A stretch of DNA of 41,890 nt from Nitrospirota bacterium (GTDB lineage: Bacteria; Nitrospirota; Thermodesulfovibrionia; Thermodesulfovibrionales; SM23-35), in the NCBI GenBank assembly GCA_014859105.1, contig JACUUX010000022.1:1-41890 (forward strand). Reading direction: 5' to 3'. Position 1 is the first letter of the stretch, and each line of letters starts with the position of its first letter. Both the position numbers and the translations under genes were made by a program. Shown piece after piece: positions 9,867 to 18,653 of the stretch. The notes under the pieces are model-generated. The model was not told the origin of the DNA and searched no databases. It saw nothing but the letters and a program-made list of their open reading frames with translations.

Positions 9867-10634
9867 ATGTTAGAGGCGATAATACTTGGTATTGTGCAGG
9901 GTGTTACGGAATTCCTGCCTATCAGCAGCACAGCACATTTAATATTATTCCCGTGGTTTTTCAACTGGAACGGGGTACTGGATACACTTACATTTAATAT
10001 TGCTCTTCATACAGGTACGCTGATAGCACTCATTATATTTTTCCGGAGGGATTGGATTGACCTGATATTTAAAAAACACACTCTTTTTGGGCTGATTGTC
10101 TTGGCATCGGTTCCTGGCGGATTGGCAGGTTTTTTTCTTAACGATTTTGTGGAAAATAACCTTAGAGACCCTCTGATAATAAGCCTGATGCTTGTTTCAG
10201 TTGGCTTCTTAATGCTGATCTCGGAAAAGTCGAATAAACACAGGGATGTCGAAAGCACGGGCTTAAAAGATGCACTTATCATAGGCATTGCACAGGCTTT
10301 TGCCATTATACCCGGAGTTTCCCGTTCGGGAATCACTATCTCAGCCGGATTGTTCAGGGGATTGGAAAGAGAGGCAGCCGCAAGATTTTCATTCCTTTTA
10401 TCAACTCCGATTATCGCAGGTGCAACTCTGCTTCACTTTAAAGAAGCATTAGATTATTCAATAAATTATGACTTCAAGCTCTTTTTAATGGGAATTGTCA
10501 CTTCTTTCATCACAGGTTATTTTGCCATCAAGTTTTTATTGAGCTTTCTTAAGAGATATCCTTTAAACATCTTCGTTTATTACAGGTTTATACTTTCTGC
10601 TGTTATATTAGCAGGGCTATGGCTAAAAGAATAG
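9867..10634 (+). CDS. uppP: undecaprenyl-diphosphatase
   Basis: UppP removes a phosphate from undecaprenyl diphosphate in the cytoplasmic membrane to recycle the lipid carrier of peptidoglycan synthesis, and confers bacitracin tolerance. The 255 residues form a multi-helix membrane protein. The two conserved blocks are visible: GVTEFLPISSTAHLIL near residue 12 and PGVSRSGITIS near residue 150. The gene overlaps ftsK by 16 bases, so the two are in one operon with coupled translation. Confidence 0.95.
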   Translation: MLEAIILGIVQGVTEFLPISSTAHLILFPWFFNWNGVLDTLTFNIALHTGTLIALIIFFRRDWIDLIFKKHTLFGLIVLASVPGGLAGFFLNDFVENNLRDPLIISLMLVSVGFLMLISEKSNKHRDVESTGLKDALIIGIAQAFAIIPGVSRSGITISAGLFRGLEREAAARFSFLLSTPIIAGATLLHFKEALDYSINYDFKLFLMGIVTSFITGYFAIKFLLSFLKRYPLNIFVYYRFILSAVILAGLWLKE

Positions 10635-12688
10635 AGCGCACAAGAGAAGAAATACTCGGCATTGCTTCCATAATGGGAAGCCTCTATCTTTTAATGAGCA
10701 TGGTCACCCATTATATTAGAGACCCTGTTCTTTTTTTCAGAACTACACAGCCTTCAGAACAAGTACGTAATCTCGGTGGTATAATCGGGGCACATCTTTC
10801 AGGATGGCTGTTTATCTTCTTTGGGCTCTCTGCATACATTATCCAACTTTTATTGCTTGCCTTTGGAATCAGACGCTTGTTAGGAAAAGAGAGTCACAGG
10901 ATATACATGCTTGGCAGCTTTTTATTCGTAATATCTTCCTCATTGTTGTTATCTCTAATGTCAGGTACTCTCAATATAACCGTGGAAGGATATCCTGACG
11001 GTATCGGCGGGCTCACCGGGAGAGGGATTGCTTATCTTGCCAACAGGCTCCTATCTGTCCCCGGTGCTTTTATGTTTTCTCTTTCATTATTCTTATCTTC
11101 AATCATACTGCTGAGCCCCGTGTCGGTAACAGCAATTGCCTACAGAAGAAAAAAGCAAAAAACAAAAACCAAGGAGCAGATCGATGAAACAAGTCAGAAA
11201 GAACAGGAGATATTGATAAGGGAAACCGGACCGGCAGCTGTTCAACAAGCTGTGACCAGGACAGAACCTGAAAGTCCCGGACCAAGAAAAATCGGAGGGT
11301 ATGAACTACCGTCTCTGGAGTTACTGGGCCTTCCAGAGTCCATAACAAGCAGGCCGTCAAAAGACGATCTCCTTTCAGATTCATCATTGATAGAAAAGAA
11401 ACTCGAGGATTTCGGCATTGACGGAAAGATTATTCAGGTACATCCCGGACCTGTTGTCACAATGTATGAATTCGAACCAGCACCCGGGGTAAAGATAAAC
11501 AGGATAGTCTCGCTTTCGGATGACTTAGCGCTTGCACTTAAGGCTCAGAGTGTCAGGGTTTCTCCGATCCCCGGAAGGGCAGTTATAGGAATAGAAGTTC
11601 CCAATAAACACAGAGAGACTGTCTCATTAAGGGAAATTTTATATTCAGAGGGGTTTAAAAAGAGCAGATCAAAATTAACCCTTGGCCTTGGTAAAGATAT
11701 ATACGGAAATCCTGTGGTTGCCGACCTGTCGAAGATGCCACATCTTCTTGTTGCAGGTGCGACAGGATCGGGCAAAAGTGTATCAATAAACTCGATGGTT
11801 ATGAGCATACTCTATAAGGCCACTCCTTCAGAAGTGAAAATGTTAATGGTGGATCCTAAATTGCTTGAACTTTCAGCATATGAAGACATTCTGCATCTTA
11901 TTTCACCTGTGATAACGATCCCTAAAGAGGCTGCAGAGGCATTAAAGAAGATGGTGGTTGAGATGGAACACAGGTACAGAGTTCTCGCAGAAAAGGCCTC
12001 AAGAAATATAGAAAGCTTTAATATGCAGGTAAATGAAGAAGAAAAGCTCCCGTATATTGTTATTATAATTGATGAACTCGCTGACCTTATGTTTACAGCA
12101 CCAAATGACGTTGAAGATTCAATAGCAAGACTCGCCCAGATGGGGAGAGCATCAGGCATTCATCTTATACTTGCAACGCAGAGACCTTCTGTTGATGTTA
12201 TTACAGGCATAATAAAGGCAAACTTTTCTGCAAGGATATCATTTCAGGTTTCCTCGAAAGTCGATTCAAGAACTGTCCTGGATACACACGGGGCAGAACA
12301 ACTTCTTGGCAAGGGTGATATGCTCCTTACGTTGCCCGGTGCAAGAATTATAAGGGTTCACGGAGCTTTTATAACTGAACAGGAAATAAGGGCTGTCAGT
12401 GAATTTGTAAAGTCTCAGGGCAGGCCTGACTATACAATCCTTGAAAGCATACAAGATGCCGGGGCAATGCAAGAAGATGAGAGGGCAGGTGAAAGGGACG
12501 AGATGTATCTGAGAGCGGTCGAACTTGGAGAGATAACCGGAGAAGTATCTATTTCCTCTATTCAGAGGCGGTTAAAGGTAGGGTATAACAGGGCAGCGAG
12601 AATAATGGAATTGATGGAGGAAGACGGCCTCGTCGGCCCCCCAAAAAGCGCCGGTAAACCGAGGGATTTTTTGAGAAGAAGGAAGTGA
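10619..12688 (+). CDS. ftsK: DNA translocase FtsK/SpoIIIE
   Basis: FtsK pumps DNA through the closing septum and helps resolve chromosome dimers. The 689-residue protein has four N-terminal membrane helices (about residues 15-185), a charged linker, the alpha/beta motor with Walker A GATGSGKS (about residue 382) and Walker B IVIIIDELADL, and a C-terminal gamma winged helix (about 620-685) that reads DNA polarity sequences. The linker is short compared with E. coli, which is usual outside the gammaproteobacteria. It overlaps uppP and converges with hisF. Confidence 0.96.
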   Translation: MAKRIERTREEILGIASIMGSLYLLMSMVTHYIRDPVLFFRTTQPSEQVRNLGGIIGAHLSGWLFIFFGLSAYIIQLLLLAFGIRRLLGKESHRIYMLGSFLFVISSSLLLSLMSGTLNITVEGYPDGIGGLTGRGIAYLANRLLSVPGAFMFSLSLFLSSIILLSPVSVTAIAYRRKKQKTKTKEQIDETSQKEQEILIRETGPAAVQQAVTRTEPESPGPRKIGGYELPSLELLGLPESITSRPSKDDLLSDSSLIEKKLEDFGIDGKIIQVHPGPVVTMYEFEPAPGVKINRIVSLSDDLALALKAQSVRVSPIPGRAVIGIEVPNKHRETVSLREILYSEGFKKSRSKLTLGLGKDIYGNPVVADLSKMPHLLVAGATGSGKSVSINSMVMSILYKATPSEVKMLMVDPKLLELSAYEDILHLISPVITIPKEAAEALKKMVVEMEHRYRVLAEKASRNIESFNMQVNEEEKLPYIVIIIDELADLMFTAPNDVEDSIARLAQMGRASGIHLILATQRPSVDVITGIIKANFSARISFQVSSKVDSRTVLDTHGAEQLLGKGDMLLTLPGARIIRVHGAFITEQEIRAVSEFVKSQGRPDYTILESIQDAGAMQEDERAGERDEMYLRAVELGEITGEVSISSIQRRLKVGYNRAARIMELMEEDGLVGPPKSAGKPRDFLRRRK

Positions 12689-12759
12689 TTGAAGCTTTTT
12701 CTGCACATATGCCTTCTCTTTTTATTTTTAACTGCATTTTCCGGGTTAATTTAAGTGCA

Positions 12760-13524
12760 TTATAAATTGACCTGTAATCCTTTTCCCCTTAAATACTCTT
12801 TAACCTCCCCGATGCTTAAAATACGATAGTGAAACACTGAGGCAGCTAACAAAATTCTTGCACCCCCTTGTATAACCGCTTCATAAAAATGCTCTATTTT
12901 TCCGGCACCACCTGAGGCTACAACCGGCACGTCGACAACATCAGAAATCGCCCTTGTGAACTCTATATCATATCCACTCTGTGTTCCATCTCCGTCCATG
13001 CTTGTCGGAAGAACCACTCCTGCTCCCATGTCTTGACATTGTTTTGCCCAGTCAACAGCATCCTTGCCTGCGGATTTGGTTCCTCCTGAGACTACTAATT
13101 CAAACCCGGAAGGCATCGCCTTGTTCCTTCTGGCATCAATAGCTATCGTTATCTTATCCGAACCGAATGTTTTTGCCGCCTGCCTGACCAGGTCAGGGTT
13201 TTTCACAGCAGCACTGTTCATTGAAATCTTATCTGCTCCAGCCTTGAGTACGAGTTCAATATCCTCAAGAGTTGAGATACCCCCACCTACCGTCAAAGGA
13301 ATATCTATAACAGATGACACACTCTTAATCCATTCCAATCTCGTCTTACGATTTTCTACTGTTGCTGCGATATCCAGCATTGCTAATTCATCAGCACCTT
13401 CTTTTTGATAAAATGCTGCATTTTCTACCGGGTCGCCGGCATCTCGTAAGTTTACAAAATGTACACCCTTAACAACTCTACCATGCTTCATATCAAGACA
13501 GGGCATGATTTTTATGATGCTCAT
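12760..13524 (-). CDS. hisF: imidazole glycerol phosphate synthase subunit HisF
   Basis: HisF is the TIM-barrel cyclase that, with the glutaminase HisH, makes imidazole glycerol phosphate and AICAR in histidine synthesis. The 254 residues are the normal length. The two catalytic aspartates are in MPCLDMKHGRVVKG (near residue 10) and AIDARRNKA (near residue 130). VGGGIST and VASGGAG are the phosphate-binding loops. No other his gene is adjacent. The upstream neighbour on this strand is the broken HD-GYP gene, 83 bases away. Confidence 0.96.
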   Translation of the reverse strand: MSIIKIMPCLDMKHGRVVKGVHFVNLRDAGDPVENAAFYQKEGADELAMLDIAATVENRKTRLEWIKSVSSVIDIPLTVGGGISTLEDIELVLKAGADKISMNSAAVKNPDLVRQAAKTFGSDKITIAIDARRNKAMPSGFELVVSGGTKSAGKDAVDWAKQCQDMGAGVVLPTSMDGDGTQSGYDIEFTRAISDVVDVPVVASGGAGKIEHFYEAVIQGGARILLAASVFHYRILSIGEVKEYLRGKGLQVNL

Positions 13525-13607
13525 AATAACTCCTTTGCTATTTGTAATCTACAATCTTTAGAATTATAGTATGACTTAACCCAAATAATGCAATTGGAAT
13601 AATGCAG

Positions 13608-14726
13608 TTATTGCTGCGATAAGGCTCTATACATGCGGCGGAAGAAATTTTCCAGCAGAAATGGATTAAATGCTTTTGCTTCATCGTTGCGCATAAAGGT
13701 TATAATTTCCATGATCTCGAATCCCTTTTTATATGGTCTTGTGCTCCTCAAGACATCAAAGCAATCTGATATTGCAACGACCTGGGCTATAATATGCTGT
13801 TTCATATGACCCATGCGTAGTTCGGGATATCCCTGGTTATCGTACCTCATATGATGCTGAAATGCTACTACAGTAACAAGACTGGGGAGTCCATCTATAG
13901 AAGAGACAAACCGCGCTCCGTATAATGGATGGAGTTTGATCGATTCCTAGTCTTTTTCTTCAAGCAGCTCCCTTTTAACGAGCGTATCTTCCGAAATAAA
14001 CAACTTCCCGACGTCATGGAAAAGTCCTGCTATGCCAATATCACGCAATAAAAGCCTCTCTCTTATACCGAGCGTTTCCATCTGGAAGATGGATAGTACC
14101 GAAACATTTGTCGCGTGAATATAGGAATATTCCTCACGGGATTTGGCATAAGTCAATAATTTGAGGATGTTTATTTGCTTTTTGCAAGCAGATACAAAAT
14201 TTCCAATGACCTCATTAATTTTTATAATGTTTACCTGTCCGCTCTGTGAAATGTCTCTATATACCTCTTTCACATTTTCTATCTGTTTCAAGACAAAGCC
14301 GGACACATCCGTGTCATCAAAATCGTCTTCGATCCTTGATTCATCCAGCTGTATATCAAGTACCCCTGTTTTAATGTGAGGAAAAGAAGGCATTGCCTTG
14401 CCGATTTGCTGTATTTCAGAAATAAATTGCTTGAATTCTGTAAAAGTTACGCCTGACAAAAATTGAATTCTCGAAAGGCCCTTTCTCTTAAGACGTTTTT
14501 TCAGATTATTTGCCTGGAGTCCCATGCCTTTGAACGATACCTTATTAATAATCAAATCGTCCTCGATGAGCATTATCTCCAGGCTGCCCGATTGTGCCAG
14601 CAGCCGATCCAGTATCATAAGGGACTTCCGTGTTAATTCATCAACCGCAATATGATCCATGGAATAAAGCGAACAATTTGAAACAGTCGCCATGAGCGTA
14701 GATATGAAGTTTTTTACTGTGTCCAT
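13608..14726 (-). pseudogene. HD-GYP domain phosphodiesterase, broken by one in-frame TAG
   Basis: The frame from ATG at 14724-14726 is open to a TAG at 13947-13949 and continues in the same frame to 13608. The full span is 1119 bases, the same length as the intact paralogue at 20813-21931. The N-terminal part holds a domain shared with the HEAT proteins, then HATNVS and HDVGKLF. After the stop come LHPLYGARF and the GYP signature HHMRYDNQGYP. HD-GYP enzymes hydrolyse cyclic di-GMP, and here the stop separates the metal site from the GYP loop. No other damage is seen, so the mutation is recent or the stop is read through. It abuts the upstream HEAT gene with no gap. Confidence 0.85.
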
Positions 14727-16898
14727 TTACTGTGTCCTCATCCTGCTTAACCTCAATGATTCGCCTTTGATGTAAGCATTTCTGGATTTAAGACCTGCCT
14801 GAACAATATCTTCGATGTATTCATACGGATAATTTCTTAAATTTCTGTATATCTCCTCCTTGAGTTTCTCCCGTCCGCCACCGAGAAAGGGGATACTTCG
14901 GCTGAATATTATCTCTCTGAAAGCTTCAAGTGAGGCTGGGTCCGCGATATTGCCGAGAGCCTGGATGACAGCGATCTTCTGTGACACATCGGTTTTACTC
15001 ATTCCTCCTCTCCTGATTATTTGCACAAGATCATGAACCACTTCTCTGACTCTGTAATCGCCGGATAACGTTATGCCCCGCTCGATTTCCTCCTCAGACC
15101 CGGAACGTAGATTTTCCCTGATAATATCAAGACCGTATTGGTCTTCGAGGCTTAAGAGGCATTTGACTGCTTCAAGACTAACCTTATTGTTTTCATGGTG
15201 GCAATAGTTTTTCACATATGGAATGATTTCCTTTTTTTTGCAGCCGCTAAGAAGGTAAAGCATGTTCCTTTTCACAAACCATCTCGAATCATCGAGGCGA
15301 TTTAAAGCTTCCGGAACCAATAGATCGCCATACTGTTTGATCAAGCTCATTAGCAGACTTCTGAAGGTTTGTGAATCCTCATTGATGAGTGCATCCATCA
15401 GGAACGGAATGAACAGATCACCAAAATATTCACAGAGTTTCCATGCTTCGTCCCTTGCCTGTCTTCCCATGATTTTGAGTGAATCTAAAAAGGTTGAAAA
15501 AAATTCCTGTGTATGGTAATGTCGCAGCGCATCCGACGTTATTTCAGAGAACCTGTTCTTTTCTATATTCAATTGAAGCAGTTTTATTATTTCCAAAATC
15601 TGTTTGTACTGGCCGGTCCATAAAAACTGTGCTGTCTGTTCCTTGAGATTTTCTATGAACTGAATGTATTCCTTTTCCGAGACGATATCTGATGACATAA
15701 GTTCGAGAATCACACGGTTAAATGTCTTTGCGATAACATCATCATCAATTTCATTTTTTAGATCAGGTAATCTTATGGAAACCGTTTCAGGTGTACCAAA
15801 TTCCATAATTTTCTTGATTTCCTCCTGGTATTTTTCACTCACGGAGGTTTCAAAAGAATCGGCGAACGCTTCTTTTACTTTCGAATTCGAGAGCTTATCC
15901 ATCACATTTAATGGCAGGGAAATATCATCTACAATACAATGTCCTTGAACTGTCATACATCCCAGAGCTTCATGGTCGATATGCAATAACTTGTTAAAAA
16001 GATTTTTGAGATTGTCCGGTATCGCTATTTTTTGTGATATGGTAGCCTCAAATAATTCCATGACCAAATCTGCTGATATGTCCCCGAGTGCAACCGAGGC
16101 TGAAGGGATATCTTTTGAGAGTGTTTCAACTACCGTAGAAAGAAATTGTTCCGCGAGATCTGGCGGCATCTCACTGATGTATGAAAGGAACTTTTTTATT
16201 TCTTTATTCGAAAGCGGTCTCTGGAAAAACTTTCTAATATATATGGCGATAATCTTTTTAGAAGGTGCTCGGTCAACGCTGTCCTTATACAATCTGCTCA
16301 AAATGTTGAAAAAAGCGTCAAGAGGCATTTCTTTGATTTCTTCGGAAACCTCTTCGGTCTTAATTGTTCCGGTAAGAATGCCCTTAATATATAATTCCCA
16401 AAGATCATTCTGCGGTATTTGATTTGCGGTTTTACCCTCTTGAAAAGAAAATACTTCGTAATCAACAAATCCTACCCCGATATGAGATAAATCATAGCTA
16501 CCAATGATTTCAGGAATATCTTCCTGAGATATATCTTTGGCCTGTGTATGTATAATCCGGCTGAATCTATACAGTTCATCTGACGACAGACCATGAGAAA
16601 AGGTTATATAAGCAATGTTCAGCCCTTTGAGTTGCTGTGAGAATTGCTTATATGCGGGGTTTTTCTTGTCAAGCGTGTAGTTATCGACTATAAGTGCATC
16701 TATTCCAACGGCAAATGTAATAACCGGTCTGAGTTCAAATATGTTGTTGAACACATTTAAAACCTGATTCATGGATTTTTGAACGGCTGGATGCTCTCCG
16801 GGATATATTGATATATTACGGCTTGCGATCATAAACTCTTTGATCAGGCCTTCTATCAATTTTATATCAGGAGGAGTATTGTTGATTGCCCCGGTCAT
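14727..16898 (-). CDS. HEAT-repeat protein, copy A of a paired module
   Basis: This 723-residue protein has no signal peptide or membrane segment. Residues about 20-120 form a domain (NISIYPGEHPAV, ALIVDNYTL, FSHGLSSDELYRF) that also resembles the N terminus of the adjacent HD-GYP protein. Residues about 490-715 contain HEAT or PBS-lyase-like helical repeats (for example IPFLMDALINEDSQTFRSLL and RRGGMSKTDVSQKIAVIQAL). The middle is helical and unassigned. Its paralogue at 18654 has the same order and size. Placement next to HD-GYP and GGDEF genes suggests it is a scaffold in cyclic di-GMP signalling. This is inference; no catalytic motif is seen. Confidence 0.8.
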   Translation of the reverse strand: MTGAINNTPPDIKLIEGLIKEFMIASRNISIYPGEHPAVQKSMNQVLNVFNNIFELRPVITFAVGIDALIVDNYTLDKKNPAYKQFSQQLKGLNIAYITFSHGLSSDELYRFSRIIHTQAKDISQEDIPEIIGSYDLSHIGVGFVDYEVFSFQEGKTANQIPQNDLWELYIKGILTGTIKTEEVSEEIKEMPLDAFFNILSRLYKDSVDRAPSKKIIAIYIRKFFQRPLSNKEIKKFLSYISEMPPDLAEQFLSTVVETLSKDIPSASVALGDISADLVMELFEATISQKIAIPDNLKNLFNKLLHIDHEALGCMTVQGHCIVDDISLPLNVMDKLSNSKVKEAFADSFETSVSEKYQEEIKKIMEFGTPETVSIRLPDLKNEIDDDVIAKTFNRVILELMSSDIVSEKEYIQFIENLKEQTAQFLWTGQYKQILEIIKLLQLNIEKNRFSEITSDALRHYHTQEFFSTFLDSLKIMGRQARDEAWKLCEYFGDLFIPFLMDALINEDSQTFRSLLMSLIKQYGDLLVPEALNRLDDSRWFVKRNMLYLLSGCKKKEIIPYVKNYCHHENNKVSLEAVKCLLSLEDQYGLDIIRENLRSGSEEEIERGITLSGDYRVREVVHDLVQIIRRGGMSKTDVSQKIAVIQALGNIADPASLEAFREIIFSRSIPFLGGGREKLKEEIYRNLRNYPYEYIEDIVQAGLKSRNAYIKGESLRLSRMRTQ

Positions 16899-17103
16899 CT
16901 TGCTATTTCTTGCTCACAGCTAATCTGTTTTTTCAGTTCAATGCTGACGATAAGATCTTCAGGCCAAGCTTTGCATTTACCGGCCTTTAGATTGTGCATA
17001 AAAAACTCGATGTAACTTTAACATACTCATGGCTAAAATTAATACTTTCTCACGGGAATTACGACCTGTGCCAACGGTATGACAGGAGAATCCACACAGA
17101 ATC

Positions 17104-18333
17104 TTATCTCTGACAAAGATAAGGTTTATGAAGTAAAACCCGGTTTTTCCCCGCGGATTTTGCCTGATAGAGGGCCATATCTGCCGCTTCAATGACTTTG
17201 TATATTGTATCCCCATCTTCCGGAAAACTTGCAACTCCTCCACTTATTGATACGAAACCAATAGGCTGCTTTTCCCTGTATTGGAAAGGATGCTGTGAAA
17301 TCTTTTCCCTGAACCTCTCTGCAAATATAAAGGCATCTTCTTTTGTAATGCCGGGTAACATGACAATAAACTCCTCCCCTCCATATCGAACTATAGTAGA
17401 ATCTTTTCGGGTAGCCTCACGTAAAAGCTGGCCAAGTTCTATTAAAAGTTTGTCACCTGCAGTATGACCGTTTGAATCATTGTAGTGTTTAAAATTATCA
17501 ATATCAAAGAGAAAGATAGATGTCGCAGCTCCATCCCGGACTGATGTCTCGATACAATATTGTGCCATTTTAAAAAAATAATTCCGGTTATTCAAACCTG
17601 TCAATGGGTCTGTGTTGGCCTTATGTTGTGCTTCATTGAGCATTGTTTGGTTAATAAGAGCTACACCTGCTATATCTGCAATCATCCTCAATAAGTCACT
17701 TTCATTTCCTGCCGGGTTGTCAATTTCTCCTATGCCAATGACACCAAGGAGCCTGTCTTTGAAGATAATCGGGACTGCCATCCAGATTTGCGACAACGAA
17801 TTATTATCGGTATTCTGTTGGGAGTAGAGTTTGTTGAAATGCTCTCTCACCATTACAAAACGGTGCTTGGCGGCAGCTCCTATAAGACCTTCTCCTATGG
17901 CATATGAAACCTCTTCCTGTTGCGTACTACCATTTATAGATTGCCTTTTAAGCAGATTATTCGATGAATCAAAAAGATAGATTTCTACTTTATCAGTTAA
18001 CGTGACGTCGTTCACCATTTCTGTGATAGTCAGCATTATCGTTTGCAATTTCGATGTTGAATTCAAACGCTGAACAATAGTCGGGACTTTTAAAATAAAA
18101 GATAGATAATGACTGTTAAGCTCAACCAGTTTATTAATTTCGACATTAAGTTTTTGGAGCTGACGATCTCTGTAAAGTATTTCCTTCAGATATGCTTTAT
18201 CCTGCCCGTTATCGTTTCCTCCAGATTTTCCCATCCCCCGAGAAGATCGAAAAATAAAAAACGAAGGGACACCGATGGCGATTATTATAGCTATGCCTAT
18301 GAGTATATAATGTTCAAACACTTTCAACCTCAA
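17104..18333 (-). CDS. membrane-anchored GAF-GGDEF diguanylate cyclase
   Basis: The enzyme should make cyclic di-GMP from two GTP. The 409-residue protein has one N-terminal transmembrane helix (about residues 8-28), a short coiled segment, a GAF-like domain (about 75-225, IGEGLIGAAAKHRFV and AVPIIFKDRLLGVIGIGE), and a C-terminal GGDEF domain (about 235-405). The active-site loop reads RYGGEEF, a functional variant. No RxxD inhibitory site is seen at the usual position five residues before it, so product feedback may be absent. It lies between the two HEAT/HD-GYP modules, 205 bases upstream of copy A. Confidence 0.93.
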   Translation of the reverse strand: MRLKVFEHYILIGIAIIIAIGVPSFFIFRSSRGMGKSGGNDNGQDKAYLKEILYRDRQLQKLNVEINKLVELNSHYLSFILKVPTIVQRLNSTSKLQTIMLTITEMVNDVTLTDKVEIYLFDSSNNLLKRQSINGSTQQEEVSYAIGEGLIGAAAKHRFVMVREHFNKLYSQQNTDNNSLSQIWMAVPIIFKDRLLGVIGIGEIDNPAGNESDLLRMIADIAGVALINQTMLNEAQHKANTDPLTGLNNRNYFFKMAQYCIETSVRDGAATSIFLFDIDNFKHYNDSNGHTAGDKLLIELGQLLREATRKDSTIVRYGGEEFIVMLPGITKEDAFIFAERFREKISQHPFQYREKQPIGFVSISGGVASFPEDGDTIYKVIEAADMALYQAKSAGKNRVLLHKPYLCQR

Positions 18334-18400
18334 CCGGTTTTTATCAAAAGATAAATAGATATCCTTATTCTATCCTGCTTGATTCATAAATTTAACATTC

Positions 18401-18512
18401 ATCGGCAGATACAGTATTGTCGCTCATTCTCAGCCCCTATAAGACCGGGGCTTCCGAGGTAAATTCTTTCTTCGAAAGAATTTAAACCCGCTCAAATACT
18501 GTATCTGCCGAT
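18401..18512. repeat. three-stem structured repeat, copy 1
   Basis: A perfect 18-bp outer inverted repeat (18401-18418 with 18495-18512, core CGGCAGATACAGTATT) encloses two hairpins: AGCCCC/GGGGCT (18432-18452) and AAATTCTTTC-TTC-GAAAGAATTT (18461-18483). The unpaired boxes CGCTCATTCTC and CCGCTC flank the hairpins. A second copy at 25325-25434 has the same layout with different stem sequences. The outer arms extend weakly through TTCATAAA and TTTATGAA. It fills most of the 320-bp gap between the divergent GGDEF and HEAT genes. Confidence 0.85.
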
Positions 18513-18653
18513 AATTTTATGAATTTTCCATGCTATATATCTCTATAATAATTATTAAGCCATATGATCAAATGGTCAATCCTACCCAGGTAGTATTTAA
18601 AAATAAAACAATTACTTATAATATTAATAAAGGATTAGAATTGAGGAGCAGCC

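Noticed and set aside
13608-13850. A separate small gene starting at ATG 13850
   Set aside because: It is the 3' part of the HD-GYP frame after the amber codon, in the same frame and with the same total length as the intact paralogue.
16977-17243. Alternative ORF overlapping the end of the GGDEF gene
   Set aside because: It lies in another frame of a well-supported GGDEF coding region and has no recognisable features.
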